64,000 nt of DNA, from contig NZ_RQFK01000026.1 in the NCBI RefSeq assembly GCF_004770765.1, positions 1,240,001 to 1,304,000 of the forward strand. The letters run 5' to 3'. This document shows positions 38,857 through 47,931 of the stretch, in pieces. A program made the translations under genes and the position numbers. Position 1 is the stretch's first letter; every line of letters begins with the position of its first letter. The stretch is from Leptospira noumeaensis. Its GTDB lineage: Bacteria > Spirochaetota > Leptospiria > Leptospirales > Leptospiraceae. A model generated the notes under the pieces. The model was not told the origin of the DNA, did not search any database, and saw nothing but the letters and a program-made list of their open reading frames with translations.

Positions 38857-39017
38857 GTTTTCACCTGATCCATCCAATTTAGGATTTTCCTTTGTATGGA
38901 TCTTCGTCCCGTGAGAAGATATGACAATCAAATCAAAATGTCAAGCTAAGTCCGGTAGGAACCTCGAATTCGTTGGTTTCTTACTTTAGTTAGGTTTGTA
39001 AATATTCTAATTTGTTC

Positions 39018-39046
39018 TTGGATGATTCTAGATCCTTTGTTATAAC
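39018..39046 (+). promoter_or_regulatory. Promoter of the PAS chemoreceptor gene, giving a near-leaderless mRNA
   Basis: TTGGAT (39018-39023), a 17-base spacer, and TATAAC (39041-39046). The ATG begins seven bases after the -10 box, where transcription normally starts, and no ribosome-binding site is present. The transcript is therefore probably leaderless or has a leader of only a few bases. Confidence 0.6.
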
Positions 39047-39052
39047 GAAATA

Positions 39053-40741
39053 ATGCGCAAGAATCTGCCAATTACTGACAAAGAAATCGAGTTCCCTGAA
39101 GGGACAAAGATCACCTCCAAAACAGATTTGAAAGGAATCATCACGTATGTGAATGCCGATTTTTTGCGTATTAGTGGATTCTTAGAAGAGGAATTGATTG
39201 GGCAACCGCACAATCTCATCCGCCATCCCGATATGCCAAAACTGGCCTTCCAAGATTTATGGGAGACCGTTAAGGCAGAAAACTCTTGGGTGGGAATTGT
39301 CAAAAACCGATGCAAAAATGGCGATTACTATTGGGTAGATGCCAATGTATCTCCCATTTACGAAGATGGGAAACATGTGGGTTATATGTCGGTGCGAACG
39401 AAAGCCACAAAAGACCAAATTCGGGAAGCCGAGGAACTTTATGCCAAAATAAATTCGGGGAAATGGAAACCTAAAAAGATCGGATTTTTAGAAAGTTTAT
39501 CTGATAGTTCTTTGTTTTTTATACAAACTCTTATTAGTGGAATATTGCTTGTTTTGTTTTCTTTAAAATCAAATTCCAAATTTGTTTTTTTGCCAGATCC
39601 TATGTATTTCGGAATTGGCTTTGGATTCTTTTTGATAGTTACAATCTTTGGATATACGCAAGTAAAATTAAATTCTAAATCATATGGAAGGGCAAAGGTT
39701 TATTTAGAGAATTTAAACCGGGGAAAACTTAAGTTTGATGTGGAAGTCAAAAATTCAGGCGAACATTTGGATCTACTGAATTTGATTCGAAAAACGCAAG
39801 TGGAATTTCGTGGGATGATCTCCCAACTCATTGGGAATGCAGAAATTGTAAAATCACAAATTGCCGGCTTAACCGTTGCTGTGGAACATATTCACGTAGC
39901 CTTTAAAGAACTTTCAAATGCTATGTTTTCTCTTGCTGATTCTAGTAATGTGACTCGTGAAAGTTCGGAAAGTATCTTTCATCAAATGGATTCTTTGAAC
40001 CACCTAATTAGTAGCATACGAACAGAATCAAATACGGTACAAGTTGAATCAACGGAAGCCTATGAGTTTTCTATTTCCGGAAAAGAACGTTCTGACAAAG
40101 CCATCGCTCAGTTCAATAAAGCCAAAAAACAAATCATCAAAACCTCAGAAACCATCAAAGATTTGGGTGAAAAAACAAAGGTCATTCGAAAAATTACAGA
40201 AACCATCGCGGCCATTTCCGAAAAAACAAACTTACTATCGTTAAACGCATCGATTGAATCAGCTAGGGCTGGAGATGCTGGAAAAGGATTTGCTGTAGTG
40301 GCAGGAGAAGTGGGAAAACTTGCTGACCAGTCCAATAAATCCGTAAAAGAAATTTCAGCATTTATCAACGAGTTGACATCCAAAATTTTACAAACAGTTA
40401 CCGATATCCAAGACGGACTCAGTGAAGTAGAATTAGGATCTTTAGAATTTGAAACAGTCCAAGTAGAAATGGATCGAATTTTAAAAAACGCAGAAGAAAC
40501 TAAAATCAGCGCCGAAAAAATTCATGGTTCCACAGAAGGAACAGAGGTGATGTCGGGAAGTGTTTTGGGGAATATTGAAAAAATCCAAACCCAACTTGTG
40601 AATAGTTCTTCTATCGTAGAAGAGCTGTCAGCTGCTGCGAGTGAACAAAAACACACCATTGCTGCCATAGAAGGATCCATTGCCAATCTGGCCCAAGTGG
40701 CAGATCGATTGGATTCGGTAGCATTTCGATTTCAGTTTTAA
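39053..40741 (+). CDS. PAS-domain methyl-accepting chemotaxis protein (Aer-like)
   Basis: A 562-residue chemoreceptor. An N-terminal PAS domain (about residues 18-125) has the Aer-type sequence [22 protein letters not shown] and [14 protein letters not shown]. Two adjacent transmembrane helices follow (about 155-205), without a periplasmic sensor domain. The signalling domain has the hairpin-tip pattern [22 protein letters not shown] and [18 protein letters not shown]. In Aer the PAS binds FAD to sense redox state; whether this one does is not known. The start fits the usual short N-terminal lead before PAS. Confidence 0.92.
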   Translation: MRKNLPITDKEIEFPEGTKITSKTDLKGIITYVNADFLRISGFLEEELIGQPHNLIRHPDMPKLAFQDLWETVKAENSWVGIVKNRCKNGDYYWVDANVSPIYEDGKHVGYMSVRTKATKDQIREAEELYAKINSGKWKPKKIGFLESLSDSSLFFIQTLISGILLVLFSLKSNSKFVFLPDPMYFGIGFGFFLIVTIFGYTQVKLNSKSYGRAKVYLENLNRGKLKFDVEVKNSGEHLDLLNLIRKTQVEFRGMISQLIGNAEIVKSQIAGLTVAVEHIHVAFKELSNAMFSLADSSNVTRESSESIFHQMDSLNHLISSIRTESNTVQVESTEAYEFSISGKERSDKAIAQFNKAKKQIIKTSETIKDLGEKTKVIRKITETIAAISEKTNLLSLNASIESARAGDAGKGFAVVAGEVGKLADQSNKSVKEISAFINELTSKILQTVTDIQDGLSEVELGSLEFETVQVEMDRILKNAEETKISAEKIHGSTEGTEVMSGSVLGNIEKIQTQLVNSSSIVEELSAAASEQKHTIAAIEGSIANLAQVADRLDSVAFRFQF

Positions 40742-41175
40742 TCTTCGGCGTTCCAACCTACCGAATAGATGACAGCAGTAGAAATTGTGAATAAGGAATA
40801 ATAAGCGACCCATACCCAAACAAGTGCTATGGGAGCAACGTTTGTGAGTGATACAGTCCATAACATGGGTGATACAAATCCAATGATGGAAACTAAAATT
40901 CCCACGAGAAACCCACCCACAAGACCTTGCGGTAAAGATTCTTTCATCAGTGCATATAAAAATCCAAATGCTAAGGTAAAGGATAAATCGCTGAACACAG
41001 GGCCTAACCAAAAAACATCGGTTATGGGAACAAACATCGATTTCAATGTTGGATCAAAGTAGAACTTTGAAAAAAACAACATTCTCAGTGGAATGGAAAC
41101 CGCTTCCCAAAACGAAAAGGCTAGGAGGAACCGGACGAGTATCCGATTCCATTTTTCTGTATTCAGCGAACTCAA
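40738..41175 (-). CDS. Hypothetical membrane protein, four helices
   Basis: A 145-residue protein with about four transmembrane helices (roughly residues 12-32, 52-75, 84-108 and 113-138) and a polar start. The start codon is a TTG at 41175 with AGGTAAG upstream. It follows the thiolase gene by three bases and so belongs to the same transcript. Its 3' end overlaps the chemoreceptor gene by four bases. No family recognised. Confidence 0.62.
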   Translation of the reverse strand: MSSLNTEKWNRILVRFLLAFSFWEAVSIPLRMLFFSKFYFDPTLKSMFVPITDVFWLGPVFSDLSFTLAFGFLYALMKESLPQGLVGGFLVGILVSIIGFVSPMLWTVSLTNVAPIALVWVWVAYYSLFTISTAVIYSVGWNAED

Positions 41176-41178
41176 AAT

Positions 41179-42444
41179 CTACTTACCTAAGATGAACACG
41201 AAGTTCGTAGTCGCAGATCCACCGATGTTGAGCATAAGGCCATTTTTAGCACCTTTTACTTGGTAATCACCAGCAGTGTTTGTGACTTGTTTGTAGAGGT
41301 CGAGCATCATACGAACCCCAGAAGCACCAACCGGGTGACCCACACCAATGAGTCCACCAGATGGATTGATTGGTTTTTTACCACCAAAGTCAATGGTTCC
41401 TTCTTCGATTGCGATGTGTTCTTTTCCTGGTTCTGAGATTCCAAAAGCGGAAATCGCAGCGTATTCAGAAGAAGTAAAACAGTCATGTGTTTCAAACACA
41501 TCAATGTTTTTTACATCAAGGTCAGCACGTTTGTATGCGTCTTTTACTGTTTGGCGAGTCCATGGAAGGATGTATTTGTCTCCAACGGATTCTTGTTTTT
41601 TTGCTTCAAAAGTAATTGGTGCTACACGGTGACCCCATCCTTTAACACGAGGGATGTCATCAACTTTGCGACCAGTTTTTTTAGCGTATTCTTTTGTGTA
41701 ATCTTTGGATGCAAGGATTGTGACAGCAGCACCGTCTGTTACTTGGGAACAGTCAGTGATACAAAGTCTACCACCCACAGCCATATTGTTATCACCACCG
41801 CGAGCCATCGCATGTTCTTTGTTCATGAACCATGTGCGAGTTTGCGCTTTTGGATTACGTTTTGCGTTTGCGTAGTTGATACGTGAAATTTCTGCAAGAG
41901 CATCCATAAAACGTTCTTCTTTCAGTTCATAACGTTCGAGGATCACATCTGCTAGTTTTCCGAAAAGTTTAGGGAAAGGAAATTGAACTCCCTTCGCTTC
42001 TTTATCGTAGTATGCAGCAGTTCCAAGAAAGTCACCACCCACAGAAGAAGAAACTGTTTTCATTACTTCCACACCAAGAACAATCGCTAGATCGTAATCT
42101 TCAGCACGGATATGTGTGATGGCAGCATCAAGGGCAACAGAACCAGAAGCACAAGCTGCTTCGTAACGAGCACCAGGAACGCCGTAAAGAGCTGGGTTTA
42201 CTTCTGTAAGAAAAGCACCCAAGTGACCTTGGTTGGCATACTGTTCTGCATCGAAGTTACCAACAAACACAGCCACACGGTTTTCTTTGTTCAATCGTTT
42301 GATTTCATCATAACTGATGCCCACTTTTTCAAGAGCATCATCTAATACTTCACGCATCATGGACATGAAGGTTTTTCCTTCTTTTGTCCAGTTTCTTTGG
42401 AAGTCGGTTTGTTCTCCGCCTAATACGAATACTTTTTCACTCAT
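41179..42444 (-). CDS. Acetyl-CoA acetyltransferase/thiolase family protein
   Basis: A 421-residue thiolase-fold enzyme of the SCP-x-like branch. The nucleophilic Cys lies in [16 protein letters not shown] (about residue 100); the second active-site region has [15 protein letters not shown] and the closing Gly-His motif [16 protein letters not shown]. The final block reads [16 protein letters not shown], lacking the CGGGG of classical thiolases, which fits the SCP-x branch. It acts in acyl-CoA cleavage or condensation. It starts 13 bases after a 3-hydroxyacyl-CoA dehydrogenase gene, a beta-oxidation-type pair. Confidence 0.88.
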   Translation of the reverse strand: MSEKVFVLGGEQTDFQRNWTKEGKTFMSMMREVLDDALEKVGISYDEIKRLNKENRVAVFVGNFDAEQYANQGHLGAFLTEVNPALYGVPGARYEAACASGSVALDAAITHIRAEDYDLAIVLGVEVMKTVSSSVGGDFLGTAAYYDKEAKGVQFPFPKLFGKLADVILERYELKEERFMDALAEISRINYANAKRNPKAQTRTWFMNKEHAMARGGDNNMAVGGRLCITDCSQVTDGAAVTILASKDYTKEYAKKTGRKVDDIPRVKGWGHRVAPITFEAKKQESVGDKYILPWTRQTVKDAYKRADLDVKNIDVFETHDCFTSSEYAAISAFGISEPGKEHIAIEEGTIDFGGKKPINPSGGLIGVGHPVGASGVRMMLDLYKQVTNTAGDYQVKGAKNGLMLNIGGSATTNFVFILGK

Positions 42445-42457
42445 ATGATACTCCTAA

Positions 42458-43768
42458 TTAACCTTTGAAGAGAGACCTTGCATCCAGTTTGTCGCCAAGT
42501 TCGTAGAACTTTTTGCCTTCTTTTGCATCTTTTAAAAGTTTTGGAACTGGTATTTTAGACGCTTCCATTAGTTTGATTGTTTCTTTTGGTCCACCAAGGA
42601 AATCAACAAAAGCAGAAGCAGGAACCCAGTTAAAACCGAAACCCATAGCGCCGTCAGTGTTTTCTTTTGTATCAACCACTTCTCCCACGAGAGAGAGCGA
42701 ATAACTGATGTAACGTGAAATGAAGTAACGAGCAATGTCTGCTTCGAAGCCACTTGCTTTTTTTACTACATCCATCGCACCTTTGTAATCAGAGTCTTTG
42801 ATTTTTTGGCGTGCTTCTTTGATAAAAGGAATATCAAATTTTGGGTACGGATCGTACTCACCAGTTTTGATATTGTAAACAAACTTCTCACGTTTTCCGT
42901 CAGCGTGTTTCACAACTTTTGTGAGACCACCACCAGACTTCATACCAAGTTTACCAGCATCGATTAACTTTTGGAAGTAACCAGGAAGTTTGAATGTTTC
43001 GTGAGCTTCGTCTTTTGTATTGTCGTAGATATTGTCTACGATGGCTTTGTGAACATCAAGTCCTACGAAGTCAGCAGTAGCCAGTGGGCCCATCGCACGT
43101 CCAGTGTATCCAGACATGATTTCGTCAAGAAGAGCAATTCCACCTTTGTCAGCATACTTTTCTGCAAAGTGTGCCACTTCGTTCATCAACTGAAATCCAA
43201 TGCGGTTTCCAGCGAAAGCAGGAGTGTCATTTGTATAAACAACGGCACGGCCTAAAACTTTGTCTAGGTATTCACCTAACGCTTGTGTGACTTTTTTATC
43301 ATTTCCTGAGTGAGTGACGAGTTCACAAAGGATCATTTTATAAGGAGGGTTAAAAAAATGCGTTCCGTAGTAGTGTTTTTGACCATCTTCATCGTAAGCT
43401 TTTGCCAAACGACCGATGGAAAGTCCAGAAGACACAGTGGAAACGATGGTTCCAGGACGACGAGCCTTTGCAATACGAGTATTGATCGGTTCTTTGACTT
43501 CGTAACTTTCCGCCACGAGTTCAAAAACCCAATCTGACTCTGCGACAGCTTTTTCCAGATCCGCATCGTAGGAACCAGGGATCATTCTTGCGCGAATTGT
43601 ATCCGTTTTTACGGATGCGACAGCGGCTTCGATACCCTGTTTTGCTTTTTCAACATCTCTAGCGAGCATATGGACTTTAGCACCACCGAAGGCAGCAATG
43701 ACGCCCGCACTTCCAGAACCCATGGCTCCGTTGGCACCTAAAATCGTGACAGTTTTGATTTCTCTCAT
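42458..43768 (-). CDS. 3-hydroxyacyl-CoA dehydrogenase family protein
   Basis: A 436-residue NAD-dependent dehydrogenase. The N-terminal Rossmann fold shows [19 protein letters not shown] (residues 7-25); then [15 protein letters not shown], the signature [15 protein letters not shown] and the C-terminal dehydrogenase domain [19 protein letters not shown]. There is no fused enoyl-CoA hydratase, unlike FadB. It oxidises 3-hydroxyacyl-CoA and is first in an operon with the thiolase. Chain-length preference unknown. Confidence 0.88.
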   Translation of the reverse strand: MREIKTVTILGANGAMGSGSAGVIAAFGGAKVHMLARDVEKAKQGIEAAVASVKTDTIRARMIPGSYDADLEKAVAESDWVFELVAESYEVKEPINTRIAKARRPGTIVSTVSSGLSIGRLAKAYDEDGQKHYYGTHFFNPPYKMILCELVTHSGNDKKVTQALGEYLDKVLGRAVVYTNDTPAFAGNRIGFQLMNEVAHFAEKYADKGGIALLDEIMSGYTGRAMGPLATADFVGLDVHKAIVDNIYDNTKDEAHETFKLPGYFQKLIDAGKLGMKSGGGLTKVVKHADGKREKFVYNIKTGEYDPYPKFDIPFIKEARQKIKDSDYKGAMDVVKKASGFEADIARYFISRYISYSLSLVGEVVDTKENTDGAMGFGFNWVPASAFVDFLGGPKETIKLMEASKIPVPKLLKDAKEGKKFYELGDKLDARSLFKG

Positions 43769-43860
43769 GAAGGAATTTCCGAATCTAATTTTTACTTACC
43801 GTTCTAGAAAGCCAAGGTGACAGGAAAATCGTTTTTTTTTGTCAGATTTGTTACAAAATG

Positions 43861-44256
43861 GGGGCGTTGGGGTGGGGGGCAACGGTACAATCTCCCCGCC
43901 CTGATCTGAGGGTGGGGAACTAGACCCGCCACCCAATGGTTTCCTTCTATCACAACCCGCCGCATTTCGCACGCCACTTCCCAAAAACCCCGTTTTTCTT
44001 TTTAAAAAGTTCATAGTTGGTAATTTGGGCGCCCGGGCGGGCCCTTTCGGGGTGCGCGTTCGCTCCCGTCTTCCGAGGCGATCGCCTCTTCAGACCAAGC
44101 CCTTCTGGTCCCTGGCGCAAGGGACTACAAGAGTTCACAAAAAATTCCTGCGCCAGCGGTAGTAGCGGAAATCCTTTCGTGAAACGAAAGATTGGAGCGG
44201 ATGACGCGGTCGTTTTTAGAATCACTGTTTGTCAACTAACGGATTCGAGGCGCTAA
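43861..44256. other. GC-rich, highly structured non-coding region
   Basis: The 546 bases between the dehydrogenase and DUF2721 genes hold a segment much richer in G+C than anything else in the window. It is full of potential hairpins: CCCCGCCC/GGGTGGGG around 43894, the perfect palindrome GAGGCGATCGCCTC near 44074, CTGGCGCA/TGCGCCAG (44112 and 44148), and AATCCTTTCGT/ACGAAAGATT near 44170. The overlapping open frames on both strands show no protein-like features. Candidate structured RNA or repeat element; not identified as tRNA or rRNA. Confidence 0.55.
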
Positions 44257-44314
44257 AAAAAGAAAATCAAAAATTCCGTTTGGGCATTGTTTGCGGACTA
44301 GGAATTTTTAGTTC

Positions 44315-44803
44315 CTATTTCTCTCGCACTTCCTTTTCTAAAAACTCTGTGAACTCAATTTGTCGATTAATGAACGTTAGGTTGTATCTGCTTTCGTAAA
44401 ATAAAAGGGCACTTGCTAAAAACAAACAAACTCCACCGGTGATTGCCACAACTGTGGGGATCCAGGCATAGTCCTTGGCAAAAGCAAGGGTGATGGCAAG
44501 TGTCAGACTTGAAATCACAAATAGAGAAGTGGCCAAATATAAAAAAGCCATGGAACGTTGGATGAGGACGGCACGTTTTTTTTGAACCGATAATTGTTGG
44601 CGCATGTAAACCATTCGTTCCTTTTGAAAACCTCGTTTGCCTTCGAGTAGTAATTCCACTTCCGATTTTAAAAGATTCACTCGGTCAAAAATTCGCCCAA
44701 GCCTGTTGGCTGTGGAAAAAATCAAACTGGCACAGGCGGAAACAAGGACGGCTGGAGTGATCATACCAGAAAGAATCTCAGAGTTGGAAAATGATTCGAA
44801 CAT
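44315..44803 (-). CDS. DUF2721 family membrane protein
   Basis: A 162-residue protein with a hydrophobic N-terminal helix (about residues 13-30), a basic amphipathic middle (NRLGRIFDRVNLLKSEVELL) and two further membrane helices (about 86-108 and 116-138). The layout and the SACASLIFSTANRLGRIFDR stretch match DUF2721, a family of unknown function. Monocistronic as far as seen. Confidence 0.78.
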   Translation of the reverse strand: MFESFSNSEILSGMITPAVLVSACASLIFSTANRLGRIFDRVNLLKSEVELLLEGKRGFQKERMVYMRQQLSVQKKRAVLIQRSMAFLYLATSLFVISSLTLAITLAFAKDYAWIPTVVAITGGVCLFLASALLFYESRYNLTFINRQIEFTEFLEKEVREK

Positions 44804-44866
44804 AAGAATAAGTTAGTGGAGGGGGATCCTTTTTGAAAGGAAAAAAAGGGAGCGGTCGGGTAAGGG

Positions 44867-44911
44867 CGCAAGCTAAATCCCAATGGGACAGGGATTGGAA
44901 CGACGCTTGCG
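44867..44911 (+). repeat. Nested hairpin in a repeat-like intergenic segment
   Basis: CGCAAGC (44867-44873) pairs with GCTTGCG (44905-44911), and inside it AATCCC (44876-44881) pairs with GGGATT (44891-44896). The surrounding 44850-44995 has a GC-rich texture unlike the AT-rich flanks. It resembles a dispersed intergenic element or small RNA; identity not established. The 294-base gap between the DUF2721 and lipoprotein genes holds no convincing gene. Confidence 0.5.
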
Positions 44912-45097
44912 TATGCAAATGAGTGGCAGAAAGCCTATGTGTCGCAGGACAAGCGAGGTCGTAAGTGCCGAAGCGAATCGTTTTCTCGATGTTATGCGAA
45001 TTTTTTCTTTTATCTATAATGAATTTAAAAAATCTTCTGATACTGTGATTTCTTTCTCTAATTGAATAATTTGAAGGAAATATTAATAATGCTAAAG

Positions 45098-45709
45098 TTA
45101 TTGAACTTTTAATGAAATTTCTTTTGAACATTTATCTAATGCCTTTAGATTTACAATTTCGATCATTTTTTCGATCTCGGAAGTCCTGTAGAAACCATAC
45201 ATAGTGATAGTTTTCTCTTCCGTTTCTTTTATTTCGCTTTCATGTATAATGGATTGATTTTTAATAATTTTGTATTTAATGATGGTTTCATAATTGTAGG
45301 TTCTCATTTGAACAGGCCAGTAACCTGACATTGGATAAATAGCAGGCCAAGTCCACCAATAGTTAAATTCATCATTCAGTTTTGGATAGATTTCAATGTC
45401 TAGAATATAGTCGTCTTTATTAATTTGTTTTTCTCCATTTAAATCTTTAACATTTTTGCTGATTCGATTATTTAATAGAAAAGATTTGAAGATATGCCTC
45501 CATGCAGTTGTATATTCGATTGAGTCAGAAGTATATACTTCCAATTTACCGATGTATAAGTTGCTTTGTGTCAAAAAAACTGGGGAATAGATAAGAGCTC
45601 TTGGCTCAGGAACTTGTCTGATATCAACTGCGCAGTTACTCGTTAGTGAAAGGATAAGAAATATTTTAAGAATGTTTTTGGTTTTATTTTTCATGGTCTT
45701 GAACTTCAT
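45098..45709 (-). CDS. Putative lipoprotein, unknown
   Basis: A 203-residue protein with an N-terminal signal sequence and spirochaetal lipobox LTSNC (ILSLTSNCAVD). The mature part begins with a strand KLEVYTSDSIEY, a helix RHIFKSFLLNNRI, then DDYILDIEIYPKLND and a Trp/Tyr/Pro-rich loop before a long beta region. This pattern recalls the short lipoproteins at the end of the window. Starts at 45709 and 45694 are both possible. No known domain. Confidence 0.65.
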   Translation of the reverse strand: MKFKTMKNKTKNILKIFLILSLTSNCAVDIRQVPEPRALIYSPVFLTQSNLYIGKLEVYTSDSIEYTTAWRHIFKSFLLNNRISKNVKDLNGEKQINKDDYILDIEIYPKLNDEFNYWWTWPAIYPMSGYWPVQMRTYNYETIIKYKIIKNQSIIHESEIKETEEKTITMYGFYRTSEIEKMIEIVNLKALDKCSKEISLKVQ

Positions 45710-45826
45710 ATACCGCTGTTAGAAATAGTTTTAAAGGGCATTAAAACTAATGCCATCTTTTTTCATTATTCTTTTGCGAACATTTTTCGGCAATGACGTA
45801 TAATTCATGATATGCGAAAAATCTCA

Positions 45827-45855
45827 TTGACTTTCTTTTTTTGGATTCATAAAAT
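45827..45855 (+). promoter_or_regulatory. Sigma-70-type promoter of the small lipoprotein operon
   Basis: TTGACT, exactly 17 bases, then TAAAAT, a near-consensus promoter. It lies 20 bases before the ATG at 45876 and would drive the 75-residue gene and the lipoprotein pair behind it. Confidence 0.6.
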
Positions 45856-45875
45856 AACTGGCGTCAGACTCTGGT

Positions 45876-46103
45876 ATGAATGACTTTTATGCAAAAGCAC
45901 TTGAAGAAGTTCCCAAACTATCTGCCTTGCAATTGTCTCATTTGCGAGGGAATTCTTTCCTTGGGGTTTTTGCTTATTCGTATTTGAAGGACTATTTTGT
46001 GAGTTTACCAGAATCGGAAAAACAAATCACCGAGACAAATTTGCAATGGTTGGTTTCCCTTCGGAAAGCGGCCATTGATGAAGCAATCAGAAGGGGTAAG
46101 TAA
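45876..46103 (+). CDS. Small unknown protein preceding the lipoprotein pair
   Basis: A 75-residue, probably helical soluble protein (KALEEVPKLSALQLSHL, SLRKAAIDEAIRRGK) without signal peptide. It sits directly behind a good promoter and its stop is one base before the start of the first lipoprotein, so it is the first gene of that transcript. No clear ribosome-binding site and no known domain; it may be a leader-coupled gene or a remnant. Confidence 0.5.
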   Translation: MNDFYAKALEEVPKLSALQLSHLRGNSFLGVFAYSYLKDYFVSLPESEKQITETNLQWLVSLRKAAIDEAIRRGK

Positions 46104-46104
46104 T

Positions 46105-46626
46105 ATGAAACAATGGATGATATTACTGCTGTTTGTTTTAAGTTTTGTATCGTGCTTTATTCCAAAGGAAGAGGTCGGAGGAGTCAATAAAGAGGGATGG
46201 TTACTCATCGGGTTTCTCAACTTGCTGAGTCAATCGGGGAAATATGATCCAGCTTGTGATGACGAAAGTCTGTCAACTCCATTGGCTCTGAGTTCTCCCA
46301 TACTTTCCAGTTCCGTAAGAAAGACTTATCGATTTACTACAGGTTCTTCAGGATTGAAGTATAATTTTTCTGTATCTTCCGATTATCCTGCCTGCGGAGT
46401 GCTAATCAATATCAGAAGTTGTCGTCCCCCTTACTCATTTGCTAGTGATACTGGTATTGAAGTATCTTGTAATTCGGGGACATATCGAAATTACGTATCT
46501 GGCGGAACACAAACATGCCAAATCCCTAGTTTTTCAAACCAAGTTGTTTTAGTGTATTTGGTTTCTGCAACTTCATCTTATCCAACGACTCCGTGTACAA
46601 CGGTGCAATTTGAGGTGATTCCTTGA
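46105..46626 (+). CDS. Lipoprotein, first member of a tandem pair
   Basis: A 173-residue lipoprotein: signal peptide ending FVLSFVSC (Cys17), then a Cys-containing beta-rich domain with YDPACDDES, SSDYPACGVLI, ISGGTQTC-like GGTQTCQIPSF and CTTVQFEVIP. The start at 46105 follows AAGGGG. It aligns along its whole length with the next gene, including conserved Cys positions, so the pair arose by duplication. Unknown function, envelope location. Confidence 0.75.
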   Translation: MKQWMILLLFVLSFVSCFIPKEEVGGVNKEGWLLIGFLNLLSQSGKYDPACDDESLSTPLALSSPILSSSVRKTYRFTTGSSGLKYNFSVSSDYPACGVLINIRSCRPPYSFASDTGIEVSCNSGTYRNYVSGGTQTCQIPSFSNQVVLVYLVSATSSYPTTPCTTVQFEVIP

Positions 46627-46684
46627 AAAAATATCTAGTTCTGATTTGTTATACAATCGCGTTGAATGCTGTGGTAGAAATTTC

Positions 46685-47206
46685 GTGAAACTAGTTATCA
46701 TCATACTTCTATTTGTTTTAAGTTTTGTATCATGCGTAGACCCTGAGAAAAAAAGCCGGAGTAATGCTCAAGGTTTTTTTGTGATTTGGTTTGAGACACT
46801 GTTTAGGAGTTCAGGGTATTATGACCCTGCTTGTGATGATCCAAATAGAGCTTCTCCAATAACTTTTAATTCTCCTATCTCTCTTGCAGTAAGTAATGAA
46901 AGTAAAAAGTTTCGTTTGGATTCTGGCCCAAATGGTTTTAGATATTCGTTTACGCTTTCTTCCGATTATCCTGGTTGTGGTGTTATGTTGTTTGTGAGCG
47001 ACTGTAATCGTCCGAATGTTTTTGCTACAAACACAACGACTCAATGTGATTCTGGGACATTTAAAGATTTCTTTCCTGGCGGAACTCAGACTTGTATCAT
47101 TCCTTCTTTTGGAAACAAGGTTGTCATTGTAAATCTTCAATCCTATTTAAACAGCCAACCAAATCTTACTAAATGTTCTACAATCACCTTTGAGGCATTA
47201 CCATGA
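46685..47206 (+). CDS. Lipoprotein, second member of the tandem pair
   Basis: A 173-residue lipoprotein beginning with GTG at 46685. Length and first residues (VKLVIIILLFVLSFVSC) then match its neighbour exactly; a frame opening at 46646 would add 13 residues before the signal peptide. It shares with its neighbour YDPACDD, LSSDYPGCGV, GGTQTCIIPSF and a C-terminal TFEALP. The DNA around the lipobox (tttgttttaagttttgtatc) is identical in the two genes, so the duplication is fairly recent or converted. Function unknown. Confidence 0.72.
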   Translation: MKLVIIILLFVLSFVSCVDPEKKSRSNAQGFFVIWFETLFRSSGYYDPACDDPNRASPITFNSPISLAVSNESKKFRLDSGPNGFRYSFTLSSDYPGCGVMLFVSDCNRPNVFATNTTTQCDSGTFKDFFPGGTQTCIIPSFGNKVVIVNLQSYLNSQPNLTKCSTITFEALP

Positions 47207-47398
47207 ATAATACTCTCGGTAGATTCGTTGTTATTTTCCTTCACGATTAAATTAACGAACTATTCAGAAGTTTTAAATTATATATGAAAAAACGCGAAAA
47301 ATGATCTATTTACTTTTTTGTTAGGTGTTGGCTAGTTTTTATTTTTGCGGTTTACAGAAAAATAAAAGTAGTAAAGTATTGTTTTAGAATATAAAGAT

Positions 47399-47872
47399 AT
47401 GTTAAAAATTAGTATTATTGTCAGCTTCCTTTTAAGTGTGTTTTTCCTCAATTGTCAAAAAGAAAAAAACGATAATAGTGCAGGTCTTGTTTTGTTGCTT
47501 GCCGGAAGTCAAGGTGGTCTCACTTGTAATTATCAATCTTCTCCTGGTATAGATGCTCTTACCTTGCCTTTAACTACTGCTAGCAGAGTTTTGACAGTCA
47601 TTAGTAAAAAAATGAATGATAATGGTTATGGAGGTGGAATCGTAAAGGGAAGTCAGTTAGTTGCCAATGACAAAATTGTCTTCAGTGATTATGGGGATGA
47701 TGGAATTGCCATATACAAACAAAACGAATGTCCGATTTCTGGAGGACAAAATTTGGCAAATACAATAACCGATATTACCCAATCTGGTTCTACTTATACC
47801 ATTATAACTCCAGGAAATTATTTTTTTTATGTCTTTGGGCAAAGTATCAATCCCAAGGTGATCATCCAATAA
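47399..47872 (+). CDS. Small lipoprotein, unknown
   Basis: A 157-residue lipoprotein with signal peptide and lipobox FFLNC (Cys19). The mature region is Gly/Ser-rich with a beta-type pattern (LTLPLTTASRVLTVISKK, TYTIITPGNYFFYVF) and two further Cys. It has its own 192-base upstream gap, AT-rich, with no ribosome-binding site of strength. It belongs to the same cluster of small lipoproteins as the tandem pair but aligns to them only weakly. Confidence 0.68.
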   Translation: MLKISIIVSFLLSVFFLNCQKEKNDNSAGLVLLLAGSQGGLTCNYQSSPGIDALTLPLTTASRVLTVISKKMNDNGYGGGIVKGSQLVANDKIVFSDYGDDGIAIYKQNECPISGGQNLANTITDITQSGSTYTIITPGNYFFYVFGQSINPKVIIQ

Positions 47873-47931
47873 ATTGGAATATTTGGAATTAATCTTTATG
47901 TCTGTTCGGTTTTTTGCGTTAATAGGAAACT

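Noticed and set aside
43796..44256. Open frames on both strands in the GC-rich intergenic region
   Set aside because: They overlap each other, have odd composition (Pro, Arg and Cys rich) and show no domain, signal peptide or ribosome-binding site.
44778..45131. 117-residue minus-strand frame over the DUF2721 start and the repeat-like segment
   Set aside because: It reads through hairpin sequence and overlaps a well-supported gene; composition is not protein-like.
47301..47370. AT-rich inverted repeat TTTTATTTTT/AAAAATAAAA as a terminator
   Set aside because: The stem has no G-C pairs and no separate T-run; chance is likely in such AT-rich DNA.
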